The position numbers and the translations under genes were made by a program. The notes below the pieces were generated by a model. The model had not been told where the DNA came from, did no database searches, and saw nothing but the letters and a program-made list of their open reading frames with translations. Shown piece by piece: positions 1-12,330 of a stretch of 64,000 bases of DNA. Numbering within the stretch: position 1 is the first letter of the stretch; each line of letters begins with the position of its first letter. The stretch is from Datisca glomerata (lineage: Eukaryota; Streptophyta; Magnoliopsida; Cucurbitales; Datiscaceae). The DNA is taken from contig QANY01004135.1 of the NCBI GenBank assembly GCA_003255025.1, positions 930,001-994,000 of the forward strand, read 5' to 3'.

Positions 1-1560
1 AATGCGAGTATCTTCAAGTCCTTGCAAAGCTTGAACTTGTGAGTCATAATAGACTTAGTTCTCATATCAACTGAATTCTCTATTGTAGGGATTTTACTAA
101 TTGTAATGGCATCCTGAGATATAGCATCATGAATGAAGTGATATGTGACAATAATGTGTTTGGTTATCTTAAAATACTTTTGATTTTTAGTCAAATGTTT
201 ACACTCTGGTTATCAGAATACATGACAGTAACATCCTGTTGAAGTCCCACATCAATAACCAAACCCCCAAGCTAAATGATTTCTTTATTGCTCTACTGTT
301 GTCATGTACTCAGACTCGATTGTAGATATCAAGATTGTATACTAGAGAGTAGCCTTCCAACTAATCGCACAACCAGGAAGTGTGAAGAAATAACCTGTAA
401 AAGATAGCCTCTTATCAAGATCACCAGCATAGTCCACAAAATCAACAATACTGCTACTGGGGTCATAACTCTTGCCATAAACTAAAGTCCAAATCTACAG
501 TGCCATTGATGGATCCATTTCATAGCTTGCTAATAAACCTTGTCAGGGTTCCCTATCTACCTGCTGAAAACACTAACAACATTTGAGATATCTAGAAAAA
601 TTCAAACCATAGCATACATTATACTCTTAAGTACAGTAGGATAAAAATCACGAATCTACTAAATGTCTGATTACAGCAAATGGAACACACACAGGTTTCG
701 ACTTTTTCATACCAAAGGGTTCATGAACTTTCTCAATGTAATTCTTTAGACACAAAACTAACTTCCCCGCTTGTCTATCCCTCAAAATTTCCCTACCCAA
801 AATCTTCTTGGCAACACCTAAACTTTCATCTCAAACTCACCACTAAGTTGAGCTTTTAACCTTATGATTTCCGCTTTTCTCTGTGGAGCAATAAGCATAT
901 CATTAACATAGAGTAACGAATATATAAGAGAACCATCTTGAAGATGTTTGTAGACCCAACTGTCATAGTCACTCCTAGAGTAACCTTGCCTAAGCATAAA
1001 TGAATCAAACTACTTGAAGCACAACCTAGGAGTTTGCTTCCAGTCATATAAAGACTTATTCAACAAACAAACATTATATTCCTTAACCTGAACAACAAAC
1101 TCCTCTAGTTGAGGCATACAACCTTGTTCCTCAAGCTCACCAAGCGACAAGCTATATTAAAATCTAGCTCTCCAGTTCCAAGTCAAACAGTGCAACCATG
1201 GAAAACAACATGCACATTTGGTGAGAACACTTCATTCAAATCCACATCCTCTCTCTGGCTATAACTCTTGGTAAGTAATCGTGCTTTGAACCTCTGTGAT
1301 TTAACCCCTGAAATGTCTTCCTTTTTCTTCAAGACTATTTGTACCCAGCGATCTTCTGGCCCTTAGGCGGTTTAACCAACTCATATACGATTCTTATGAA
1401 GAGATTTTCAAGTTCTTCACTTATAGCATAGTGCACTATGCAGACTCACTACTCATGATAGCTTCACGGTAATTCAAAGTTTTTTAAGCCTCAATACTAT
1501 ATGCTACGATCAACGTATTAGATACCAAATATGTATGACCATACTTCTAAGGTGGTCTAA
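1..1560 (-). pseudogene. Copia element C1: reverse transcriptase and RNase H remnant
   Basis: Read on the minus strand, this is the 3' end of a Ty1/copia polyprotein with many stops and frameshifts. RNase H residues are seen at about 30-170 (a TKH..VTYHFIHD motif followed by the C-terminal TK signature). The reverse transcriptase palm lies at about 840-1050, with SLLYVNDMLIA at about 890-920. The family motif is YVDD, so the first catalytic Asp is replaced by Asn. In the family these domains copy genomic RNA into DNA inside virus-like particles. The copy continues left past the window edge, so its 3' LTR is not visible. It is dead by every visible criterion. Confidence 0.85.
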
Positions 1561-2304
1561 TTTTTATCCTCTATATCTAGAAGTACTATCTTTTACTTTA
1601 CAAGGAGCTTCAACCATTAACTCTACCTGCTCACTTACACCGCTATCTGAACCTGTAGCAATATACTCATTTCTCTCTAATAGCATGTCATTTTCATCAA
1701 ATTTAATAGCTTTGCTAATCATAAATTTGGGAGACTTTGGTTCAACACATGATAAATGATAAACCTTCACCTAGACTAAAATGATAGTAATACATATTTT
1801 TGTCACCTACACCCAAGCTCACCATTACTCGTATAAGCATACCTAGGAGAACAAAAAAAAAATCAAAACAGAATACTAGTAGGAGAATTAGACCATACCT
1901 CAAATGGTATCTTCAAATCAATTGCAGTTAATGCAGACCTATTCACTAAGTTACAGGCATACTTGATAGTCTCAACCCAAAAGCTATCATGCAAGCCAGC
2001 ATTAAAGAGCATGTTACGCGCTCTCTCCACAAAGGGTTTTGTTCATACGTTCTGTGATTCCATTTTACTGTGGTGTTCTCGTGCATGTGTGGTGTCTCAC
2101 AATGCCTTCATTTCCACTTCAAATAAATCCTTGTTAAATTACAGACCATTATCAATTATAACAAACTTGATTTTGTTCTCGCTTGGTTCTCAACACAAGT
2201 TCTCCACTTCTTGAAGGTCGAGAATAAATCACTCTTCTACTTCAAGAAATAACCAAAACTCGATGAGAGTAGTCATCAATGAATCCATAAAATAATTGCA
2301 TCAT
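1561..2304 (-). pseudogene. Copia element C1: integrase C-terminal part and SH3-like linker
   Basis: The minus-strand reading gives two recognisable blocks. At about 1564-1770 is the polymerase SH3-like linker (WCVEPKSPKFMISKAIKFDE-type residues, then a VSEQVE motif). At about 1860-2110 is the C-terminal half of the integrase catalytic domain (TPQ.NGI.ER, then VERARNML and FWVETIKYACNLVNR). Stops and one frameshift interrupt the reading. The block ends at 2304, exactly where gypsy element E1 begins. The missing N-terminal half resumes at 28808. This is one element split by an insertion, not two. Confidence 0.85.
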
Positions 2305-3745
2305 TGTTCTGTGTGATATATATGCAAGTGTACGTGTCATTAACAAGTAATAAAGTGATAACTGAGTGTCGATCTCCACATGGACTAATGTGAAATTAAG
2401 CAATGTGATCAATCAAATTAAATCTAAAAATAGAGTAACAACATTAGTTGATTTCAAATAACCTAAAGGTAGACTAAAAACATTGATTCAAGTAAAATGG
2501 TTTAAAGTAACTCTTGTAGAATATGGGATTTAGGTTAAGTAACACTATTGTATTCAATAATGAAATGAGCTAGCATAGTTAATACCCTTTATCATTAATA
2601 TTCCTAGTTAAATCTTCTTATGCTGCTACAACTTCTTGATATCATTAACCACTACTCATTTGCACAATAGATTTCCATCTTTGCGATTATTAACTCTAAG
2701 CTTAATTAACTTATTCCTAAGCCTAATTCATATTAGAGTTACTCTTATTAGTTTCAGCTAATTGGTTTACAAGGTGAGCATATATGCCTATATTCCTCAC
2801 TAAACACTTAGATCTACAGGATTTAAGCATTCAAGTATCATTCATGCAATATCCATTAGATTAAACATTTCTAGTATTTAACCCAAGCTGTATCTTATTA
2901 TAGATGGCCAATCAATAATAAAATTTGAGCATTAAGTAACCTTGAATGAAATGCTATCGAGAAGTTAGCAACAAAAACATCATTACGTAGAAATAAAAAC
3001 TTTAAGGTTCATTACCCATACTAGCTTAAGAGTCTTAGCTCATAATGAGCTTAATAGAAGATTTTAATACAAGCATTACCATTTTTTACGTACAGAGAAT
3101 GAAGCCAAGGATAGAAAATATAGCAAAACAAATAGGGGCAAAGATGAAAATAGAGAAGAGTGAATAAATGAATATCCTACTCCTTTGTCTACTTCCTCGT
3201 GTTCTTTCTTTCCTTTTTTATCATTTTTATCCTCTTTCTTCTCTACAAAATGTTTCCTTATTCTCAGTAAAGGTGTCAGCTCCTTCCTCTAAAGGACGTA
3301 CTTGCTATATATAGAGCCTTGGAATTAGGGCTTTAACTTCCATCAAGGATGCGTGTCAACCAGCTGCTATGGTGGGGACCACGAAAAATGTGTTGTTGCC
3401 ATCTAGATAACTAACCTTTAAACGCAAGAGCTTTTCCTCTCCTTTTAGCACTAGCCAGACTACGCAACAAAGTCCCATGCCATGCATGCATGGACACTGC
3501 TATAGCAACAATGACATCCACGCTTCTCCAGCGACTACTCTCCCAATGTTCCCTACACAGTAGCATGACTTTATGTATAAATTGCCTAGACTACCATTTA
3601 TTCTAACACGACAACAAGACTCAATAAGAAAACCAAACTTCAAGAAAATAGCATAATTTAAGCAATAAAATGATCCATCACCCTAAGATTAGTAATAATT
3701 TAGACTTAGAGATGTAAAGATAAATCTAAATCCTTAGAGTTATCA
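2305..3745 (-). repeat. E1 3' LTR (1441 bp)
   Basis: Read on the minus strand it begins TGATAACTCTAAGGA and ends ATCACACAGAACA. The same sequence appears in antisense at 27574-28807 and in sense as the E2 5' LTR at 13416-14841. Its left edge joins target copy ATCAT. The sequence just inside its right edge (minus strand CTTGAGGGTG before the TG) is the expected polypurine position. Confidence 0.88.
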
Positions 3746-4985
3746 CACCCTCAAGACAAGGGCTTACTAAAGAGATAACAATAGACACTACCTTCCCCCA
3801 ACTTGCCAAGTTCTTCTTTTAATTGCAAGCCAGAAGTCTAAGCCCCTAAACTAACTTGCTCAACAACTTACTAAAAAAATTGAAAAAAGAATATTAACTA
3901 GTACTCTTAGTGATTGTGTGCTAGAAATTAGAGTTACTCTCTCAATCTGATTAGGCTACTTTAAACAGAGATCCTATGCTTAATTTGTGCATTCAATCTA
4001 GACATTCCAGCTCAACAGAAAACAAAAAAGTAGCATGAAGTTTACTAATCAAAGGGGGAAAGAAGTTACATTCATGAAGATCACAAGGAAATTTAAGCAC
4101 TAAGTTGCATTCTTTATATTCTATTTCATTTTCTCTTTTTTTTTTCTAAGATTAGATTACCTCTCACAGTATAGTGCCTTTTTATGAGAATAGTCAACAC
4201 TTATGGTGAGGATACCTGGTTGTTCAACAATATAATGAGCAAGGCTACTAAATTTCTTTTATTTTGCCTTTTCTTTTTCTATAGCAAGCTCATATCTATC
4301 GATGACATTTTACGCGAATAGTCAACACTTGTGGTGAAGATACCCTATTACTTAGAGCTTAAGACAGAGGAGCCATTCAAATCTTTTCTCCACTCTTCTC
4401 GTTCATGAAATTTTCCTTTTATGTCAATAGAGCAGTAAGGTTACACACAAAAATTCAAAAAGAAATTCCCCCCCAAACTTGAATATTTACCATGATGACT
4501 TGCTACAGCACTGCCTTCTAGAAGTTCTAAGTGCCAGAATGAGCATTAAGCTTTACTAAGGTTTAAAATGTCCTAAACCTCCAAAAATAGCTAACTCTAC
4601 TTTTAATTGTGTAAAAAGGGAAAGCTAACTAGTCTTTACACTCCCAAATTCAATGTTATCTAAGAATAGCTTGACATTTTTTATATGCTTTTAAATTTTA
4701 TTAGCTGGTTAGATTATTAACAAACCTAAATTAAAAACTTACATTAAAAATATAGCTAACACCCTAAAATTAGCAAAGAAAAATAACTAAACAGCTGCAG
4801 TGCCCCACTACAACTGAGAAATGCTAACGTCAATAAAACCATAAAAAAAATTAAAAATGGTCCAACCATCCAAACACATTCACCATCAACTAGAATTGAA
4901 GCAGAAATAGCAAGTGATAAAAAGAAGGGGCTAGATAGGGACTCCCTAATGTTGTTGTAGCATTATGCAGAAGTCCAGTAGGTTT
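3746..4985 (-). other. E1 3' untranslated internal region
   Basis: No open reading frame. The minus strand carries a purine-rich TTCAAGTTTGGGGGGGAA stretch at about 4465-4485. It aligns with the 3' internal region of E2 (about 25200-25410), including an AATGCTC..TCTGG..AGAACTTCT block. It is the spacer between ORF3 and the 3' LTR. Confidence 0.7.
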
Positions 4986-5213
4986 CATGTTTTGAGGAGC
5001 TCCTAAGCCCGCTTCTCCCTTTAGAGGAAACTTTTAGGTGTGATTGTCTTTTTTGCACCGTTTGCATTTCCTTTCAAATTTTGTCCTAGAAAGATCGCTC
5101 ATTCTCATTTGTTTTGAGATTCTTCTTCGTACTACCACTAGATCCAGCTGTTGCTACTTCTTTCTTCTTTTCAGTAGATTTCCTTTTAGACTTGACATCC
5201 TTAAGGGACTTTT
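4986..5213 (-). pseudogene. E1 ORF3 C-terminal tail (Lys/Glu/Ser-rich)
   Basis: The minus-strand reading is a basic, serine-rich tail (SKRKSTEKKKEVA, then GSSGSTKK). It matches the E2 sequence at about 24600-24810. It is the downstream part of the ORF3 region at 9016-9640. The CACTA element at 5214-9015 separates the two parts. No enzymatic motif is visible. In related elements this is a low-complexity, charged C-terminus of unknown role. Confidence 0.7.
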
Positions 5214-8200
5214 CACTACAAGAAATATGATATTCTACAAGAGGCAGAAAAACCTGTGGAAGGTAATCCACATGATTCTCTCGACACCTCTAACAACCCC
5301 TCATATTAAAAGTTTATGTTTTTCGTAAGGTGCAATGCCTCCTGTGAAGAACCTCGTGGTCTATCTCTTTTTACAAGCTTTTTCAACTCTTGTAGAACGT
5401 TGTTTAATAAAGTTTTCAAACCCCTGTTGAATGTATCCAACATGTGTTTTTAATACTTGTGAATTAGCATTCACATGTACTTTTGTATCTATAAAATAAG
5501 ATACCATAAGATTCATTACTATAGTCAATTATTCATATTATATACTTTTAAAATGATAAAAGAACACCAATATGATGATTCAATACATTAATATATATCT
5601 TTCAACAAAATGTTACATTATTCATTCAATCAAATTACAAATAAATCTTACTTGAAAGCTAACTTATCCTTAAAATATGCAAGAAACACTTGTCCTTAAA
5701 ATATAAAATAGGCACTTGTTTAATCCCAAGCATCATTTTCCTCTTCTATTGCATATCCATCATCTCCAAGACCTGTCGCCAAATTGAAATTTAGTAAATT
5801 GCAAGGGAATAACAATACCATAACTATGTGAAATATGATATTACAAGGGAATAAACAACTAGAACAAGTATCAAATAGATATATCATCTACATGTCTCTT
5901 TTGACTACAGTCTACATATACTAATGTATTCTATGTAACCACCGAGAAGTTACATCAAAATTTTATCAAAGAGCTTTACCATTTGGATAAAAATTTGAAA
6001 TTCAACAATACCTTTGAAGTGATAGACATTCGAGTTGACATCCCAATCACATCCTTTTTTAACGAATTTTTGGCTACACGGGTTGTAAAAAGTAAATAGA
6101 AATTTCAGTAGATTTTCAGATATAAAAAGTGAGTTTTCAATATTATTCATATGGACCGCTAACTCCACTGCAAAAACTATAGATAGTTACATGTGTTGAG
6201 TTTTGTAAGAGATCTCTCACATGTATCATGGATATAGACATTGAAACGAGATTCTCCATCAAATATATCATGGACAACTGTGACAAATGACAAATGACAA
6301 ATCTATAATTCACTTTAACTGCTTACGCTCAAATAGAATATGAATCTAGGAAGCCACAAAAACTGGAAGAGACCATTCTGACATGGACGGGAAAATGTAG
6401 ATTTCCTATGAAATAACCAACTTAGCATCAAATCATAAAAGCAGTGTACGAGATATACGTACAAAAAACCATAAGTAGAAGAAGGGATTGTCACTCTAAA
6501 TCACTAAGTACAACTTCACGATATTACATAAACACATAGACTTCCTTATTAAAAAGGATAATCAAAGTCATCAAACAAGACAAACAAAAAGTATAGCACA
6601 GAAGGAACCATAAGTTCACATGATATACAGTGGTAATGTGTTGGCAGGCCATAGAATGATTGCCTGTCAAAGAATGATACCCAAACAGTTTGTGTACTTG
6701 GAAATCAAGCATGTAAAATTAACCACAAGGATATGTGAAAAAAGTAAGCATATAGTTAAACACAAGCTAGTCAAGGCCAATCCTGCTCTAACTCATTATT
6801 GATGGTGGCATCTTTTCAAACTAATGTGCAGCAAAAAAATTTTTGATTAATAAGTTGGACTGGGAGATGTGGAAGCATAAAGATCCTAACAAGCTGTCAC
6901 AAAACACACCCCCATCCATCAGAATCTTGTTTCAATTTCATGGTCCTCTATCTTACTACATGTAAGAATGCAAAATTAGTGACACTCCAATTACAGTGAT
7001 TTTCATGAATCTCACAGATACAAGTCTCTGCTTAATCTTTTTTCTAGCAAGCGACTAATTACCCCATCTATAAGCATGCTTATGATTTTAACCAAAGGAC
7101 ATCACCTTGATTAATATGTGAGCACCGATTTTCTGGTAAAACAAAAATACCTAAAAAAACAAGCTGTTAGTTGAAATGATTAGATTATAGAAGAATTGAA
7201 TAATGAGTGTTGCTAGAACTCCACATAGGAAAAACCGAGCTTTAGGAGAATAATGTTGATTCACAAAAGCAAGACGATGAAGGATAAAACTATACAAGAA
7301 CACATCATACAATATATTTACAGTTTCATATAGAAGGAGCTTAAAGTAGCAGTCCTTCAACTATGAAGCTACATGAAAGAAGAAACTCAAAGTTTAACAC
7401 AATGGAAAAACAAATAAGCATAACAAGGAAAAAATTATATGCTTTAACATTCAAAATATAAAATACATTCCCTCAATTTATTTTTAGAATCTCAAAGACT
7501 AATACTAAATATTACTCATTGTACATTATGATGTTAGTTTGGGTTTTTTATCCAGATACTAACAACAAGCCAACCAACTTGTTTAGGTTTCTTTATAGAT
7601 ATCACAAGGATAATAATGAGCATAAATAATTTATTCTCAACACACGGTGAAGTGAATTTTTTAAGTACAAGTAGAAACAATGTACCATGCTGTAGGTTTC
7701 TCGTAAAAAACATGTATTAAACTTAGAAGAGCACATGAAACATTTCATGCAACTGTATAAGGAAAACAATTTATGTGTTACTCTGAGACATATATTTGAT
7801 AGGCCTTCTGTGGATTTTTTCTAGTAATTGGTGATTATTTGAGGTACTTCAGTTGCGGCCCTGTTAACAACACTGACTATTCCCGACAAAAAAATAGGGG
7901 AAGCAACATATACAAAATCCAAATACAAGATAACAACTATATAGAAAACTAAACAGTCTTTTTCCTAACTCATTAAACATTACTAATTCTGAAAGTTTAA
8001 ATTTTTCTTCAAACGATCCTTTAAACCCATACCTGAACCGAATACTGAAACGCCAAAGCTAGCTTTCCAATCACATCTTTCAAACCCTATATGCCCAGGA
8101 ATCGTGAAACACAAACCCTCTATAAAACTCAAATATCACATTAACAGACAAAAATCACAAAAATCATACATGGATTTGAGATGGAAACCCACCTCGCAAG

Positions 8201-9015
8201 AAGAAAATCCTTACCTCTTGTTTTGAGCTGCAAAATTGATGTAGGAGAGAGCTGGGATACAAAGCTATGCATAGACATGGATTTGAGCAGTAAAAGGATT
8301 CATCACTTACCTTTACCTGACCAAGGCTCCATCTTTTACAGCAAAAGCAAGATGAAGACCAGCGCTCAGCTTCTTCTCCCCATTATTTGAATGTCTATGT
8401 TTTGCTCTGCCGTAGCTATTAAAAACTGTAGAAATGTATCAGATATGCCAAGGAGAATGGACATGAAAAGACTTAAAACTCATAAGTGAAGGAGACCAGA
8501 GAACCAAATATGAAAATCAATAAAAACACTAGTTCGCTCTTTATCTTTGAACGAGAGAGTGATAGAGAAGCTAATCCAAGAGCTTTGCTCTCTCTTCTTC
8601 ATCGAAGGCCTAGCCCTAGGTCATCTGAGAGGGACAAGGTGCGAGAGAGAGGATCTATGTGCTTTGTATTTTGGAGAAGAATCGAGAGAGAGAGAAGGAC
8701 ATGAGCTTGACTCTGAAATTAGAGGAATTGAGAGAGAGAAGCAACGATTTTAGCTTCTTTCTGAAAATGAAGAAGAAGATCAAGCTTTTAAGAGAACTCA
8801 AGAATGAATCGCTTTGAGTGTAGGTTACGAGGTTTCCAAAATTTTCTTAAGTCTCGCTTCGTTTAAGTCCCGCGTCTAAATTTGCCTTCCATTTTTTTTC
8901 ACTTTTAACAGGAATTGTTTTTACTTGGTTCTTAAAAATTCTTGTTGAGTTTTTAAGAAGAGGAAACTGCGAACCATGTATTTAAACCGTGTAGAATGCC
9001 AAATTTTTTGTAGTG
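5214..9015. mobile_element. Non-autonomous CACTA (En/Spm) DNA transposon, 3.8 kb
   Basis: The left end reads CACTACAAGAAATATG and the right end is the inverted form (..AATTTTTTGTAGTG). The inverted match extends about 25 bp through a shared ATTCTACA block. Immediate flanks are TTT (5211-5213) and CTT (9016-9018), an imperfect 3-bp duplication as expected for CACTA elements. The related gypsy copy E2 carries the uninterrupted site near 24590. No TNP2-type transposase or long ORF was found. Internal sequence is AT-rich except for a purine-rich GAGAGA stretch at about 8540-8760 with short overlapping ORFs of no recognised family. Mobilisation would have needed transposase from elsewhere. Confidence 0.88.
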
Positions 9016-9640
9016 CTTCTTCCTTATCAGAATGTTATTTCTCTAGGCTGGGGGATGACAACTTCCTCTTCCCATTGTCTTTTTTTCTTTTTGGTTGATG
9101 ACTTGGGTGGTGGTGTTGGTAGTTCTTCATCCTCGATCTCCTCAACTTCTTGTTGTTGCTCCTCTTCCTCTTATTTTTCACTACCTTCTTTATCATCCTC
9201 ATCCTTTTCATCTTCAACCTCTTCATGTTCATCGTAACTTTCAACATCCTCTTCCTCCTCAATCTCTACTTCATCCCTTTTGGCTTCAGTATCTTCCTCT
9301 TTTAGAACCTCCTCCATCTCAGGGGCTACACCATCTTTCCAAAATTACCCCTCCTCACCCTTCTTGTGTTCTGCTTTCTCCTCTTCCTCAATTTTCTAAG
9401 GATGAAGAATAGCCTCTATGTAAGGAGTCAAAGACCAAGTGGGCTTTGTAAAGTTTTTCTTAAAGCTTTTTTGGAGAGCACAGTCTCGTGCTTGAGCATA
9501 TCCCCAATATGCTTGATTTTTGTGCTCTAGCTATAGCAACAATCTCTAGGCTTTCTTTTATAGGGCGTTCTTTTGGGAATCTTGTCATTAAGCTTCTCCA
9601 ATATTCGATTAAGGTTAGTGGTTTCCACTACCTTCTATTT
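9016..9640 (-). pseudogene. E1 ORF3 middle part (acidic region)
   Basis: Minus-strand reading: a helical stretch (KVVETTNLNRILEKLNDKI at about 9560-9620) is followed by a Glu/Asp-rich run and then ELPTPPPKSSTKKKK (about 9070-9130). These align with E2 residues encoded near 21930-22000 and 24480-24540. E1 therefore has one copy of a region that is duplicated in E2. Upstream, E1 runs directly into integrase sequence at about 9640, so the conserved N-terminal domain of ORF3 has been deleted. Function in these elements is unknown. Confidence 0.7.
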
Positions 9641-9900
9641 ACTAGCTTGTTTGGAGGATGATGGCTCCCCTGGATCCTTATCCTTTTCATGGAAAACCTT
9701 GCTATAACATGATGATGTGCATCTTTAAAAAGGGAAGGCAAAAAATAGCCAGATTGAAGAACTTTGGTAGCTGTCCTTAATCCTCCAAAATGACCTCTAT
9801 AGGGGAAGAGTGACATTGTTACAATAAGCCTTAGATTTCCTCTTCTGGGACACATTTTCTAAAGATCTGATTAGGCCCTTGTTTGTAAAGGAAGGGATCA
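9641..9900 (-). pseudogene. E1 integrase zinc-binding fragment
   Basis: The minus strand gives CPRRGNLRL, then YRGHFGGLRTATKVLQSGYF, then LFKDAH. This is the start of the N-terminal zinc-binding region of a Ty3/gypsy integrase and is closely matched in E2 at 19230-19390. The catalytic core that should follow is absent. The sequence fuses to the ORF3 middle part through a linker near 9660. An internal deletion of about 2.5 kb relative to E2 explains this. Confidence 0.8.
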
Positions 9901-10480
9901 TTCCAGTAATAGGCCTTGATTTGTTGAAAGAATTCATTATAATTGCTGTGAATTGAGCTCTGGAGGAAGCATTCCACTTGCTAAGTAATTCAAAATATCA
10001 GCATACCAAAGGGCTTTTACTTTTGAGATTGCCAGTAGTTATTCATTAAGAAATATTTCTGCAATGGCTGGATCTGCTGTAGCATTATTTCCCTGCTTTC
10101 AATCTTGAAAAATGGTCTGCCACTTAATTTTATGCACCCTTCTTGCATCTCTTTTTTAAATCAAATGCTTGATGACATAGTGGTCAGTATATACAGTCAT
10201 TTTAGTTCCTTTAAGATATGCTCTAAATTTGTCAGAAGCAAACACAAGAGCTAAAATTTCATTTTCAGTTGTAGTGTAATTTAATTGTGCATTCATTAGT
10301 GTCCTACTAGCATAATGGATAAAATAAAAAATTTTACCTTTCCACTTCCCCAAGACAACTCCAACTGTGTAGTCACTAGCATCACACATTAGTTCAAATG
10401 GTAACTCCTACTTGGGTGCTACAATAATGGCTGCTGAGACTAAAGCCTTTTCCAGTTCAATAAAAGCATGTCGACATTCA
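9901..10480 (-). pseudogene. E1 RNase H remnant
   Basis: An open stretch at 10156-10389 on the minus strand encodes the RNase H fold: CDASDYTVGVVLGKW, then HYASRTL..AQLNYTTTENEILA and ..VYTDHYVIKHLI. The catalytic Asp (CDAS), Glu (TENE) and Asp (YTDH) are all still visible in this copy. Downstream sequence (9900-10155) aligns with E2 18900-19230 but contains stops. In the family this domain removes RNA from the RNA/DNA hybrid during reverse transcription. Confidence 0.85.
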
Positions 10481-11270
10481 TCAGTGAATTCAAAAGCCCT
10501 ATTATTTTCTAGTAACATGCATAAAGGTTTTGATATTTTTGAGAAATCTTTAATAAACCTCCTCTAAAATCCAACATGCCCTAAAAAACTTATAATGCAT
10601 TTCAATGTAGTATCTCTGTTTGCTCTATCTACTTCAATTCCTTTCAAAGACACTCTATGCCCTAGGATAATCCCTGCTTACACCATAAAATGGCATTTCT
10701 CCCAATTCAAGACCAAATTAATTTCTTCACATCTTTCTAAAACCTTTTCAAGGTTAGACAAACATTTTAAATATGATTCACCAAAAACTAAAAATTCATA
10801 CATAAATATCTCAATTGTTTGCTCCACAATGTCTGTAAAAATAACCACCATGCACCTCTGAAATGTTGTTAGAGCATTGCATAGCCCAAAAAGCATCCTT
10901 CTGAAAGTAAAGGTTCCATAGAGACAAGTGAAAATGGTCTTCTCCTATTCCTCTAGTGCTATAGCTATTTGGTTGTTGCCTGAGTATCCATCCAAAAAAT
11001 AGTAATATTCATTTCTAGCAAGCCAGTCCAACATTTGGTCAATGAAGGGCAGGGGGAAATGATCCTTTATGGTAGCTTTGTTATGGTTCTGTAATCCATG
11101 CATGCCCTCCAACCAGTCACTATTCTTATGGCGATCAATTCATTGTTCTAAATGGCTATAATTGTTGCTCCCCCCTTCTTAGGCCCACATTGAACAGGGT
11201 TGGCCCAAGCATTGTCTGAAATGAGATAGATTATCCTAGCATTTAATTATCTCTTTCTTAACAACCACTT
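10481..11270 (-). pseudogene. E1 reverse transcriptase remnant
   Basis: The minus strand encodes MLFGLCNALTTFQRCM, then the palm strand EIFMYEFLVFGESY and ..LSNLEKVLERCEE..LNWEKCHFMV. The family motif at this strand is Y/F-x-D-D. Here it reads FMYE, so both catalytic aspartates are lost, while E2 keeps FMDD. Upstream pieces of the fingers and palm (about 10940-11250) are frameshifted. The gypsy-type order, with RNase H immediately downstream, is preserved. Confidence 0.85.
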
Positions 11271-12330
11271 TCATGATTGGATTTAACCTTCTTTTTTGCT
11301 CTATAAAATTACCACTAACTTCTTCTAGTGGTATCTTATCATACAAATAGAAGGTCTTATTCCCTTAATGTTAGCCATCTGCTAGCCATTTACTCTTTAC
11401 TATCTTCCCAAAACTTATAGCAATAAATCTCCTTTTCATTGCTAAGGGAAGAAGAAATTATAAATGATAGAGTACTATTCTCATCAAGTTAAGAATATTT
11501 TAAATGAGCAGGTAAAGATTTTAATTCTAGTAAAGGTGGTGAGTCGATAGAAGGTAATGTTGGCTTTAATGTCCTTTCAGACAACTGTAATGATTCAGTT
11601 TGTTTTTGAAACCTGGGAATAGCTTGCTTTGCATCCAACCATGTGACTTCTACTTCATCTTCACCACTGCTATCTTCTTCTAGCAGTTTCAAAGTTGAAT
11701 TTCATTGGGTTTCCTTACTGCAACTTATACACAGCTTCTCCATAACTATGGAGTCCATCACATAAATAGCTGCACATTCTTCTATTTCTTCATCAAAGTA
11801 CTTCATTGCATTAAAAACATTGAATGTTCTCTTGGTCATTAACCCTCATTGTAAGCTCTTTTTTTGCACATCTATGATTGTTCTACCTATGGCTAAAAAG
11901 GGTCTTCCCAATATGATAAAACTTCTCTGTCTACCTCGTAATCTAGAATAATGAAATCTGTTGAAAATATGAGTGTATCCACCTGTACACAAACATCCTC
12001 TATCTTTCCTTCTCGATAGACATAAGAGATGCCAGCCAGCTGTAAAGTAATGGTTGTTGGCCTAGCTTCTCCTATTTCCTATTTTCTGAAGATGTTGGAC
12101 ACGAGCATAAGGTTGATACCTGCACAAAAGTCACATGAAGCTCTCCCATAGTGGGTTTTCCAATTGAACAAGGAATGTTGAAGTTCCTGGATCTTTAAGC
12201 TTTAGGGGAATTTTGTTCTGTAGAATCAAGATGCATTCATGGGTGAAAACTACAGTTTCAAATTCTCCAAGCCTTCTTCTTTTGGTCTAAATGTTTTTAA
12301 TAAATTTGACACATTTTGACATCTACTGTG
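11271..12330 (-). pseudogene. E1 protease and protease-RT linker
   Basis: The linker at 11489-11692 is open (LPSIDSPPLLELKSLPAHLKYS) and matches E2 near 17440-17515. The protease lies at about 11930-12170 on the minus strand. Its active-site region reads HYGRASCDFCAGINLM, where the retropepsin motif expects D-L-G-A-S; E2 keeps DLGAS. The Asp remains but the next positions are altered, so activity is unlikely. The enzyme would process gag-pol. Confidence 0.75.

Noticed and set aside
8486..8753. Arg/Glu-rich overlapping frames within the CACTA element
   Set aside because: GAGAGA low complexity gives several open frames at once; no family motif.
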